This document shows positions 36,549 to 44,903 of a DNA stretch of 64,000 nt, piece by piece. Position 1 is the stretch's first letter. Every line of letters starts with the position of its first letter. The position numbers and the translations under genes were made by a program. Source of the DNA: Acinetobacter parvus DSM 16617 = CIP 108168 (GTDB lineage Bacteria; Pseudomonadota; Gammaproteobacteria; Pseudomonadales; Moraxellaceae); assembly GCF_000368025.1 (NCBI RefSeq), contig NZ_KB849212.1, forward strand, positions 709,979 through 773,978, in the 5' to 3' direction. The notes beneath the pieces were generated by a model that did not search any database, was not told the DNA's origin, and was given only the letters and a program-made list of their open reading frames with translations.

Positions 36549-38687
36549 TTACTCGTCGTCACCTTTTTTACCGCCAGCTTGGAACTTAGCGATGATGCCT
36601 TCAGCCACGTTACGTGGAGTTTCAGCATATTTAGCAAATTCCATCGAGTATGTCGCACGACCTTGAGACATAGAACGCATTTGAGTCGCGTAACCAAACA
36701 TCTCAGCCAATGGAACTTCTGCTTTAATTGCTTTAGTTCCACCAGGAAGATCGTCCATACCTTGAACCATACCACGACGACGGTTTAAGTCACCCATGAT
36801 ATCGCCCATGTAGTCTTCTGGAGTTTCCACTTCAACTTTCATGATTGGCTCAAGAAGAACAGGGTCTGCTTTCATGAAACCATCACGGAATGCATAAGAA
36901 CCTGCCATTTTGAACGACAATTCATCAGAGTCGACATCGTGGTAAGAACCGTCGAATAATGTCGCTTTGATACCCACAACAGGGTAACCAGCCAATACAC
37001 CATTCTTCATACGTTCCTGAATACCTTTATCAACCGCACCGAAGAATTCTTTAGGTACAGTACCACCGACAACTTCTTCAGCGAATTGATATTCTTTACC
37101 AGCCTCTTCAACATCCATAGGCTCTAAACGAACATATACATGACCGAATTTACCTTTACCACCTGTTTGACGAACAAACTTACCTTCTTGCTCAACAGTC
37201 TTTTTGATTGTTTCACGGTAAGCAACCATTGGTTTACCAATGTTCGCTTCAACACTGAATTCACGCTTCATACGGTCAACGATGATGTCAAGGTGAAGCT
37301 CACCCATACCAGCAATGATCGTTTGGCCAGATTCTTCATCTGTACGAACGCGGAATGATGGATCTTCTTTCGCCAAACGACCTAAAGCAATTGACATTTT
37401 TTCTTGGTCAGCTTTAGTTTTTGGTTCAACAGCCAATGAAATTACTGGCTCTGGGAATTCCATACGTTCAAGCGTAATGACATTTTTTTCATCACACAGT
37501 GTATCACCCGTGGTGACGTCTTTAAGACCCACACATGCTGCAATATCACCTGCACGGATTTCTTCTACGTCCTGACGTTCATTGGCATGCATTTGTACAA
37601 TACGACCAATACGCTCACGTTTAGATTTAACTGGATTATAAACAGCATCACCTTGTTTAAGTACACCTGAGTACACCCGAACGAAAGTTAGGTTACCTAC
37701 AAACTTGTCATTCATGATTTTAAAGGCTAAAGCTGAGAACGGTGCATCATCAGATGCTTCACGCGTAGCTTTAGTTTCAGCTTTATCATCAAGCACACCT
37801 TCAATTGCTTTTACTTCCGTAGGAGAAGGCAAGAATTGAATGACAGCATCCAACATACGTTGAACACCCTTGTTCTTAAATGCTGAACCACATAACATCG
37901 GTTGAATTTCAGAGGCTAATGTGCGTGTACGAAGACCCGCAACAATATCTTCTTTAGAAAGATCACTTTCTTCAAGATATTTATCCATCAACTCTTCTGA
38001 AGCTTCAGCCGCAGCTTCAACCATCTTGGTACGCCATTCATTAGCTGTATCTACCAGATCAGCAGGAATGTCACCATATTCAAACTTCATACCTTGAGAC
38101 TCTTCATCCCAGATAATCGCTTTCATCTCGATCAGGTCAACAACACCTGCAAATGTATCTTCAGCACCGATTGGCACAACGATAGGTACAGGATTACCAC
38201 CTAAACGAGTTTTAACTTGCTCAACAGCACGGAAGAAGTTGGCACCTGTACGGTCCATCTTGTTGACGAATGCCAAACGAGGCACTTTATATTTGTTCGC
38301 CTGACGCCATACAGTTTCAGACTGAGGTTGTACACCACCTACAGCACAGTAAACCATGCAAGCACCATCAAGAACACGCATAGAACGCTCAACTTCGATT
38401 GTGAAGTCAACGTGCCCTGGAGTATCAATTACATTGATACGATGCTGTTCGAATTGGTTACCCATACCAGACCAGAAACAAGTTGTTGCAGCCGAAGTAA
38501 TAGTAATACCACGTTCTTGCTCTTGCTCCATCCAGTCCATTGTTGCTGCACCATCATGTACCTCACCAAGTTTGTGAGATACACCTGTGTAGAACAAAAT
38601 ACGTTCAGAAGTTGTTGTTTTACCTGCGTCAATGTGCGCAGAAATACCGATGTTACGGTAACGAGTAATTGGGGTTTGGCGAGCCAT
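36549..38687 (-). CDS. fusA: Elongation factor G
   Basis: GTPase for translocation and ribosome recycling. 712 residues from ATG 38687 (MARQTPITRYRN); the frame is open 15 codons further but that is not family sequence. G1 AHIDAGKTT, G2 RGITITSAATT, G3 DTPGHVDF, G4 NKMD, then domain IV with GGKGKFGHVYV. Third gene of the str operon, 93 bp before tuf. Confidence 0.98.
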   Translation of the reverse strand: MARQTPITRYRNIGISAHIDAGKTTTSERILFYTGVSHKLGEVHDGAATMDWMEQEQERGITITSAATTCFWSGMGNQFEQHRINVIDTPGHVDFTIEVERSMRVLDGACMVYCAVGGVQPQSETVWRQANKYKVPRLAFVNKMDRTGANFFRAVEQVKTRLGGNPVPIVVPIGAEDTFAGVVDLIEMKAIIWDEESQGMKFEYGDIPADLVDTANEWRTKMVEAAAEASEELMDKYLEESDLSKEDIVAGLRTRTLASEIQPMLCGSAFKNKGVQRMLDAVIQFLPSPTEVKAIEGVLDDKAETKATREASDDAPFSALAFKIMNDKFVGNLTFVRVYSGVLKQGDAVYNPVKSKRERIGRIVQMHANERQDVEEIRAGDIAACVGLKDVTTGDTLCDEKNVITLERMEFPEPVISLAVEPKTKADQEKMSIALGRLAKEDPSFRVRTDEESGQTIIAGMGELHLDIIVDRMKREFSVEANIGKPMVAYRETIKKTVEQEGKFVRQTGGKGKFGHVYVRLEPMDVEEAGKEYQFAEEVVGGTVPKEFFGAVDKGIQERMKNGVLAGYPVVGIKATLFDGSYHDVDSDELSFKMAGSYAFRDGFMKADPVLLEPIMKVEVETPEDYMGDIMGDLNRRRGMVQGMDDLPGGTKAIKAEVPLAEMFGYATQMRSMSQGRATYSMEFAKYAETPRNVAEGIIAKFQAGGKKGDDE

Positions 38688-38864
38688 GATGTCTACATTC
38701 CTAAATGTTATATTTAAAACAGGACGCATCAATTAAATTGATGCGTACAAATATTCAAGCAGGCAACTTAAATACCCGCAAAGCCCCCACTTTGGTAGAG
38801 AGCGATGTTGAATCGAGCTGCGGTACGCATGAATATTCTCCTGATTAGGGACTGTTTTATCCGC

Positions 38865-39335
38865 TTAGAAACGGTAATGAGAGAAGGCTTTGTTGGCTTC
38901 AGCCATACGATGCACGTCTTCACGTTTTTTGATCGCAGCACCTTTACCTTCAGCCGCATCTAGCAACTCACCAGCAAGACGTAAAGCCATCGTTTTTTCA
39001 GAACGCTTAGCAGCAGCATCTACTAACCAACGCATAGCCAAGGCAGTACGACGGGATGGGCGCACTTCCATAGGTACTTGATAAGTAGCACCACCAACAC
39101 GGCGTGCCTTTACTTCAACCATAGGACGAACTTTCTCAAGAGTAGTCTCGAAAAATTCAACTGGGTCTACTTTGTTTTTTTCCTGAACACGTTCCAAAGC
39201 ACCGTAAACGATACCTTCAGCAACAGATTTTTTACCATCCTGCATAACGTGGTTCATGAATTTAGCGATTGTTTGGCTGCTAAATTTCGGATCTGGAAGG
39301 ATCTCACGAGCAGCGACTACGCGACGTCTTGGCAT
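38865..39335 (-). CDS. rpsG: 30S ribosomal protein S7
   Basis: 156 residues. MPRRRVVAAREILPDPKFSS, KFMNHVMQDGKKSVAEGIVY, VGGATYQVPMEVR and a C-terminal tail ending FSHYRF. Binds 16S rRNA in the head of the small subunit and is the usual translational repressor of the str operon. Second gene of the operon. Confidence 0.98.
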   Translation of the reverse strand: MPRRRVVAAREILPDPKFSSQTIAKFMNHVMQDGKKSVAEGIVYGALERVQEKNKVDPVEFFETTLEKVRPMVEVKARRVGGATYQVPMEVRPSRRTALAMRWLVDAAAKRSEKTMALRLAGELLDAAEGKGAAIKKREDVHRMAEANKAFSHYRF

Positions 39336-39495
39336 TTTAATACACCTAATATTATGACACTTCAGGATGATCCAGCAGTTGTACTAAGTGTCGTGTACAT
39401 GACGCTGGCCTTACTATACGTCGCCTGAATTACAAATCTATGAAGAATTCAAACAAGCGAAACGCTAAAGGATTGCTTGGGCTATTTTCCTAGAA

Positions 39496-39870
39496 TTACT
39501 TCTTAGGACGTTTCGCACCGTATTTAGAACGTGACTGGTTACGATCTTTAACGCCAGCACAGTCCAAAGAACCACGAACGGTATGGTAACGTACACCTGG
39601 TAAGTCTTTAACACGACCACCACGGATAAGAACAACACTGTGCTCTTGTAGGTTATGACCTTCACCACCGATGTAGCTAGACACTTCAAAACCAGAAGTT
39701 AAGCGAACACGGCAAACCTTACGCATTGCAGAGTTAGGTTTTTTAGGAGTAGTCGTATATACACGTGTACATACACCACGACGTTGTGGACAAGCCTTCA
39801 ACGCAGGAACTTTTGATTTTTCAATCAAAGTTGTACGACCCTTACGGATCAACTGATTTGTTGTTGCCAT
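39496..39870 (-). CDS. rpsL: 30S ribosomal protein S12
   Basis: 124 residues. Decoding-centre protein. The streptomycin-related lysines are present in the PKKPNSA block (wild-type sensitive form) and in the GGRVKDLPGVRYH loop. GGGAG precedes the ATG. First gene of the str operon, with a near-consensus promoter upstream. Confidence 0.98.
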   Translation of the reverse strand: MATTNQLIRKGRTTLIEKSKVPALKACPQRRGVCTRVYTTTPKKPNSAMRKVCRVRLTSGFEVSSYIGGEGHNLQEHSVVLIRGGRVKDLPGVRYHTVRGSLDCAGVKDRNQSRSKYGAKRPKK

Positions 39871-39896
39871 TTGGCAATTCTCCCGTTATTAAACAA

Positions 39897-39962
39897 CCTC
39901 AAAAAGAAAAACACCTCTTTTTGAGGGCACATAATTGTAAGCCAAGAAGTAAAAATGGTCAA
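39897..39962 (-). promoter_or_regulatory. str operon promoter and 5' leader hairpin
   Basis: On the minus strand, -35 TTGACC (39962-39957), 17-bp spacer, -10 TACAAT (39939-39934). The predicted start near 39927 coincides with the first base of a perfect 10-bp hairpin, CCTCAAAAAG / CTTTTTGAGG (39926-39917 with 39906-39897, loop 10), so the mRNA would begin with a stem-loop. The rpsL ribosome site follows. Confidence 0.75.
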
Positions 39963-40040
39963 CATCTCACAATAGAGCAAATGCTGACCATTCCTAGTGT
40001 TTTTGTTGCGTTCTGATGTATGAATACATCATGAAACAAA

Positions 40041-41390
40041 TTAGCTGTGTTTTGTTGACGCTGGTTCTACCTCAATTGGTTTTTGTTCAGCCACAATTTC
40101 AGGTTCATCTTCTGTGATTATCTCATCCTGCTGTGCAGTCAAGGCAGGTTGTTGTTCAGCATGTTCATGCTCTTCAACATATTGGCTTGCCAGTTGCTGG
40201 ATACCAGTTTCCACCTTTTCCTCCACAGATGGCTGATCGGCAGCATTTTCTTTTGCCCGAACATCAACATGGGTAATCACATCATTTTTAGTTGCTTCCG
40301 CTGTAGACGGTTTATGTGATTCAGTTTCAATTGGATTTAACAGTTTTGGACTGGCCTTGCGAAGCAAGGCTTCGGCCTTGTAATAAGCAGCCAAAGGGGA
40401 AATCTTTTCATCTGGATGCTCATTTAAATAGAAACGTGCCGCACCAAATACTGACTGAGACTTATGCCCTACATCCTCAAGCAGTTTCCAGCTATAAAAG
40501 CTGCCCAATGCCGCACCTGCCACAGGAGTCAGCTTACCAATCACAGAGGCTTGGGGAATACGGTTGAGCCATCCCCACTTAAATTGTCCCTCATCATCAA
40601 CTAGCCATTTCCTGATCATTTCAATATCGTTATTTGAACCCAACAATTGCTGGAACTGTTGCAGGTCATGGGTTTCCAGCATGGATTTCACGGCTTTCAA
40701 TGTAAGTAGCAGGGTTTGCTTTTCCGCCACAAGGCTCAAATCAATTTCCTTGAAAATAAATGCAACAATTTCCTGGTCTGTGTCGCCATTGAGGTCAAAG
40801 CCATGGGAACGACCTGTTTGATATACAGTTCTCAATGCCAGAACTATTGAGGCAGGAATGTCTATTGCCGCACCCCACACCCCTGTTGCACCTGTAATCA
40901 AACCCTGCACCGCAGCCAAAAGCTTGTTCTGTTCAATCAAGGCCTGACTCAGACGCTGGGAACGACCTGTATCCCTGGTGAGTTCAGCAATGTCTTTCAC
41001 CCCTGCCTCCTCAAGAATTTTTTCTGTTAAAGAGGTGTTTGAACTAAACTCATTTAGCCACTGAAACAGGTATTCAGAGACTTTTTCCCCAAGGTCTGGC
41101 GATATAAAGGTGGCGAAATTATTGACCCGCGTGTAATGACGACCCAGCAACTGGTTTGACAGTTTAGGCAATTGCTGGCGCAGCATCTGTTGTGGTGTTT
41201 CATACCTTTCCACCTCAAATGGAGGTTTGAAGCGGGCACTTCCCTCAATCACATTTGATGAATGGGCGAGTTCCGCTGCGGAAGTCGTTGGGGCAAGCTG
41301 ACGTTTTTGTAATTCTGAACTGAGCTTTTTAGCCACTCCAAAGGCCTGTGCCAATAAACCTGAAGATTGCTTATTTTGGGATTTTGTCAT
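40041..41390 (-). CDS. EcsC-family protein
   Basis: 449 residues from ATG 41390 with GAGG upstream. Central EcsC domain (about residues 90-310): LTRDTGRSQRLSQALIEQNKLLAAVQGLITGATGVWGAAIDIPASIVLALRTVYQTGR written in part, and IPQASVIGKLTPVAGAALGSFYSWKLLEDVGH. A long acidic, Glu/Ala-rich, probably disordered tail follows (about 370-449). The name comes from an ABC-transporter operon of Bacillus; no biochemical role is established. Monocistronic, downstream of no other gene on its strand. Confidence 0.75.
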   Translation of the reverse strand: MTKSQNKQSSGLLAQAFGVAKKLSSELQKRQLAPTTSAAELAHSSNVIEGSARFKPPFEVERYETPQQMLRQQLPKLSNQLLGRHYTRVNNFATFISPDLGEKVSEYLFQWLNEFSSNTSLTEKILEEAGVKDIAELTRDTGRSQRLSQALIEQNKLLAAVQGLITGATGVWGAAIDIPASIVLALRTVYQTGRSHGFDLNGDTDQEIVAFIFKEIDLSLVAEKQTLLLTLKAVKSMLETHDLQQFQQLLGSNNDIEMIRKWLVDDEGQFKWGWLNRIPQASVIGKLTPVAGAALGSFYSWKLLEDVGHKSQSVFGAARFYLNEHPDEKISPLAAYYKAEALLRKASPKLLNPIETESHKPSTAEATKNDVITHVDVRAKENAADQPSVEEKVETGIQQLASQYVEEHEHAEQQPALTAQQDEIITEDEPEIVAEQKPIEVEPASTKHS

Positions 41391-41680
41391 CAAATACCTC
41401 TGCTCTGTAATTGTGTGCATTTCTAGGTAGATACTAGGTTGAATATCTATTTATCTCAACTTTTATGTGTGTACTTTCATTACGTTTCGTCACAACATGA
41501 CTGATATTTACTAATATTTACACAACTGGAAATAGGCATAAAATTTGCCATAAGAAATAAAAAACCTTTCTGCTATCATGGTGTCATTCACTTATAAGCT
41601 GTTTTAATCGTTATATTCTCCTGATTTATGAATAACGATTATCGTACATAGCTTAGCATTACCATAAAAGGGATCTGTAA

Positions 41681-42910
41681 ATGAAACGTGTTGTAATCAC
41701 TGGTATGGGCATCAACTCATGCATCGGCAACTCTTTGGAAGAGGTTACTCATTCTTTAAAAAATGGAATCTCTGGGACACGTTTTAACCCAACTTATGCT
41801 GAACTTAATTTCAAGAGCCATGTCAGCGCGGCGGCTGTTCAAGATTTTGATGGCATTGACCGTAAAATTAAACGTTTTATGGGTGTCTGTGCCATGTATG
41901 CCTACAATGCGGCGATTGCGGCGGTAGAAAATGCAGGCCTTAAACAGGAAGACCTGGCCAATAACCCACGTTATGGGATTACAGGTGGTAGTGGCGGTAA
42001 TTCAACCGCCTCTGTTGCTGAAATGGTGAAACTTTTAGAGGAAAAAGGCGCACGTAAAATTGGACCTTTCTTTGTTCCCCGCAATATGAGCAACACCATT
42101 ACTGCAAACGTTGGTGTGTCATTAAAACTTCAGGGTATCGCTCACTCCATTACCAGCGCATGTGCAACATCTGCCGATGCGATTGGCTATGCTTACAACC
42201 TGATCCAATTGGGCAAACAAGACCTGATGCTAGCAGGTGGTGGTGAAGAGGATCACTGGTCTCAAAGCCTGCTGTTTGATGCAATGGGCGCATTGTGCTC
42301 TAAATATAATGATAGCCCAGAAACAGCTTCACGTCCTTATTCAAAAGACCGTGATGGTTTCGTCATTGCAGGCGGTGGTGGTTTCGTTATTCTTGAATCA
42401 CTGGAACATGCTCAGGCCCGCGGTGCTAACATTTTAGCTGAAGTTGTCGGTTATGCAGCGAATAGTGATGGTGCTGACATGGTTGCGCCAAGTGGTGAAG
42501 GTGCAACCCGCTGTATCCTCATGGCACTGGAAGAAGCCAAACAACATGGTGTTGAGCAGATTGATTATATCAACACGCATGGTACCTCCACCCCTGCTGG
42601 TGATGTGACGGAGCTTAAAGCAATCGAACGTGCTTTTGGTGAGGGTCAGGTTCCACCATTAAGTTCAACCAAATCCATGACGGGTCATAGTCTGGGTGCC
42701 GCTGGTGTTCAGGAAGCGATTTATTCTGTACTGATGATGCAAAATGACTTTATTGCACCAAATATCAACGTCACAGAACTGGATGAGGGCGCACAAGGTT
42801 TCGATATTGTACTTGAAAAACGTGATGCAAAACTGAATACTATCATGAGTAACAGTTTTGGCTTTGGCGGTGTAAACGCCTGCCTCATTTTCAAGAAGTG
42901 GGATGCATAA
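41681..42910 (+). CDS. fabB: 3-oxoacyl-ACP synthase I (FabB-type)
   Basis: Condensing enzyme of fatty-acid elongation, needed for unsaturated chains. 409 residues. Catalytic Cys in SACATSADAIG (about residue 162), His in NTHGTSTPAGD and His in KSMTGHSLGAAG: the Cys-His-His triad of KAS I/II. MKRVVITGMGINSCIGN start and GFGGVNACLIF end are FabB-like. A GGGATC site precedes the ATG. HemJ follows after 18 bp. Confidence 0.92.
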   Translation: MKRVVITGMGINSCIGNSLEEVTHSLKNGISGTRFNPTYAELNFKSHVSAAAVQDFDGIDRKIKRFMGVCAMYAYNAAIAAVENAGLKQEDLANNPRYGITGGSGGNSTASVAEMVKLLEEKGARKIGPFFVPRNMSNTITANVGVSLKLQGIAHSITSACATSADAIGYAYNLIQLGKQDLMLAGGGEEDHWSQSLLFDAMGALCSKYNDSPETASRPYSKDRDGFVIAGGGGFVILESLEHAQARGANILAEVVGYAANSDGADMVAPSGEGATRCILMALEEAKQHGVEQIDYINTHGTSTPAGDVTELKAIERAFGEGQVPPLSSTKSMTGHSLGAAGVQEAIYSVLMMQNDFIAPNINVTELDEGAQGFDIVLEKRDAKLNTIMSNSFGFGGVNACLIFKKWDA

Positions 42911-42928
42911 TCCCACCTAGGATGATCG

Positions 42929-43381
42929 ATGGATGCACCTTCTGATGCTTTCTTGTGGGTGAAAGCATTACATATTATCGCTGTGGTGTGTTGGTTCGCT
43001 GCATTATTCTATCTGCCTCGTCTTTATGTTTACCATGCGATGAGTGAAGATACTGTCAGTCATCAGCGCTTTGAGGTCATGGAACGTAAATTGTACCGTG
43101 GCATTATGTGGCCATCCATGATTGCTACACTCATCACCGCCCATTTCCTTGTGGACTGGGGGGATGCCACCAGACACTATCATGAAGCGTTATGGTTTTA
43201 TCTTAAAGTCGGTTTGGTGGGTTTACTGGTGATTTACCATTTTGTATGTGGTTATTACCGTAAAAAACTGATTGGTAATGCCCACTACAAATCACATAAG
43301 TTTTGGCGGTTCTTTAATGAAATGCCCACCCTGATCCTACTTGCAGTGGTCATTTTAGTTGTGGTAAAACCTCAGTTTTAA
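42929..43381 (+). CDS. hemJ: Protoporphyrinogen IX oxidase HemJ
   Basis: 150-residue, four-helix membrane haem enzyme oxidising protoporphyrinogen IX; the form known in cyanobacteria and Acinetobacter. KALHIIAVVCWFAALFYLPRLYVYH carries the first conserved His and the YLPRLYVYH hallmark; LYRGIMWPSM, LWFYLKVGLVGLLVIYH and FWRFFNEMPTLIL also fit. Likely in one transcript with fabB. Confidence 0.92.
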   Translation: MDAPSDAFLWVKALHIIAVVCWFAALFYLPRLYVYHAMSEDTVSHQRFEVMERKLYRGIMWPSMIATLITAHFLVDWGDATRHYHEALWFYLKVGLVGLLVIYHFVCGYYRKKLIGNAHYKSHKFWRFFNEMPTLILLAVVILVVVKPQF

Positions 43382-43392
43382 CTGGGGTTTTT
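43366..43392 (+). terminator. Terminator overlapping the end of hemJ
   Basis: Stem AAAACCTCAGT / ACTGGGGTTTT (one G-U pair), 4-base loop, then TT CTTTT; the left arm is inside the last codons of hemJ. Confidence 0.75.
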
Positions 43393-43447
43393 CTTTTCAA
43401 GTGAAGATAATTCCCAACAATAATTTTAATCCCAGATATCATCAAAT

Positions 43448-43969
43448 ATGTCCCAGCCCACACAATCGTTGATACAGAGATTAGAAGCCAGATTTATTTC
43501 CAGCCTGATTGTCCATTTTAGGATAAATGAATTTGAATGTCGTGGACTCACGCAGGGTGAAGTGGAGATTGCACAGCAGGTTTTTGGCAACCTGATCAAC
43601 TATGATCAAGTGAGAATTTTCAATACCCCCTATCTCCCCTGGCAGCCAGCCAATATTTTTATCGCACCGAATGGCAATTTATTCGCATGTCAAACCTCTT
43701 TCAGTGCAGACTATTCAAAATGCTCAATGGCATTACAGGGTGTTTTTATTCATGAGCTGGCACATATTTTACAATACCAGCAACAGACTAATGTCATTCT
43801 GAAAGGTGCAATCCTACAACTGGGCTATTATCTAAGTTTTAAAAAATACAATCCTTACTGTTATCAATTTATTCAGGGCAAAGCTTTTGAGGATTATAAT
43901 ATTGAACAGCAGGGTGACATTGCACGAGATATTTTTTTCAGGAAAATTCCAAATATCATTAAAAAATAA
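43448..43969 (+). CDS. Putative zinc-peptidase-like protein (Vgr-related type)
   Basis: 173 residues, no signal peptide. HELAHILQYQ (about residue 104) is a gluzincin-like HExxH motif, and RGLTQGEVEIAQQVFG, YDQVRIFNTPYLPWQPANIFIAPNG, and EQQGDIARDIFF match a small family often annotated as Vgr-related. The Glu in EQQGDI could be a third ligand. No type VI genes are nearby. Function unknown. Confidence 0.6.
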   Translation: MSQPTQSLIQRLEARFISSLIVHFRINEFECRGLTQGEVEIAQQVFGNLINYDQVRIFNTPYLPWQPANIFIAPNGNLFACQTSFSADYSKCSMALQGVFIHELAHILQYQQQTNVILKGAILQLGYYLSFKKYNPYCYQFIQGKAFEDYNIEQQGDIARDIFFRKIPNIIKK

Positions 43970-44002
43970 AAAGCCCCGTGATTTTATCCACAGGGCTTTT
44001 TA
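43969..44002. terminator. Terminator between convergent genes
   Basis: Stem AAAAGCCC...GTG with CAC...GGGCTTTT and T-run. Serves the peptidase-like gene and, on the other strand, the small membrane protein genes. Confidence 0.8.
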
Positions 44003-44024
44003 GGTAATTGGATCGCAATCTACT

Positions 44025-44186
44025 TTAAACAATAGAGCCTTTGCGAGCTTCTGGGCTGTGTTCATGACTATCATCCATTTCAGTCGTAAAATCCACACGC
44101 ATTGCATCCTTAACAATTGTACCAACACGCCCTACGCCAATTACCAAACCAAATGCAACCACTGGAAATAAAATTACTGGAATCAT
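44025..44186 (-). CDS. Small single-helix membrane protein, 53 aa
   Basis: ATG 44186 preceded by GAGAGGT. The protein starts MIPVILFPVVAFGLVIGVGR, then VGTIVKDAMRVDF and a charged tail ending HSPEARKGSIV. One transmembrane segment (about residues 3-20) followed by a cytosolic tail. Shares the pattern PV-(V/I)-AFGL-x4-VGR-x-GT with the 33-residue protein encoded 41 bp upstream, so the two are tandem duplicates. Not a family I can name. Confidence 0.65.
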   Translation of the reverse strand: MIPVILFPVVAFGLVIGVGRVGTIVKDAMRVDFTTEMDDSHEHSPEARKGSIV

Positions 44187-44227
44187 TACTACTTACCTCT
44201 CATGTTAAAAATCAGGTTCTTCTGAAC

Positions 44228-44329
44228 TTATTTAAGTTCCTGCTCTTGTTCTCGGAACATGACTGTACCAATACGACCAACAACCACAGCCAGACCAAAT
44301 GCAATTACAGGAAACCATACTACTGACAT
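44228..44329 (-). CDS. Small single-helix membrane protein, 33 aa
   Basis: ATG 44329 preceded by AGAGGT at 8 bases. Sequence MSVVWFPVIAFGLAVVVGR then IGTVMFREQEQELK: one membrane helix and a short charged tail. Size and shape recall accessory subunits such as CydX, but no oxidase genes are adjacent. First of a two-gene unit on the minus strand with palindromic operator-like sites 60-110 bp upstream. Confidence 0.6.
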   Translation of the reverse strand: MSVVWFPVIAFGLAVVVGRIGTVMFREQEQELK

Positions 44330-44390
44330 AGCGAATACCTCTTTTTTTCTGATCATGTATTACAACATGATGCTTCATTGGATAACAATA

Positions 44391-44442
44391 GTGTACACAT
44401 GTTCACATTAATTAAGATAATAGCAGTGTACAGTTGTACACT
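44391..44442 (-). promoter_or_regulatory. Two related palindromes upstream of the small membrane protein genes
   Basis: GTGTACACATGTTCAC (44391-44406) and AGTGTACAGTTGTACACT (44425-44442). Both fit GTGTACA-N2-TGT(A/T)CAC, centres 35 bp apart. The pattern resembles FabR/DesT-type TetR operators of lipid genes, by inspection only. Confidence 0.5.
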
Positions 44443-44903
44443 CAAGCGTAGCAAAGTAACTCCCGACAAACGGTATATAAAATTTTAACAAATTGATTTA
44501 ATTAAATTATTTTATAAAACCCCACCTCAAATAAGTAAAATATAGTCATTTTTATTATTTTATGTATATTTATTGTACAAATTAAACTTTAAAATGGATT
44601 ATCAGTACATATCATGTCCATACACCAAAATGAGCGGAAAAAAACTTTATAGCGCTATATGAAATTTCTTCACACTCATGCAGCATAACTACGCAAACAT
44701 TGAGAAATGTTGCCGTTTTACACAGAAAAATTTGTTTTTTCTACGCAGAAAAATGTGCATTTAGTATATATTAGTAAACTTGTCATTTTTCTTTAAGATA
44801 TAGAATGTCTGGCGCCATGATATAGCAATGTTTTTTAAAACCATACCTATATAAATCAAAAACTTGCATATCATAATTTGTTAAAACTCAGGATTAAGTT
44901 TGA
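44443..44903. other. AT-rich spacer upstream of nadE
   Basis: About 460 bp with no credible frame. Contains a direct repeat of CAGAAAAAT at 44723 and 44746 (23 bp apart) upstream of an AT-rich TATATT-like box, which could be the nadE control region. Nothing else recognised. Confidence 0.4.

Noticed and set aside
43972..44340. Plus-strand 69-residue frame over the small membrane protein genes
   Set aside because: Minus-strand frames have ribosome sites and a shared motif; the plus-strand frame has neither.
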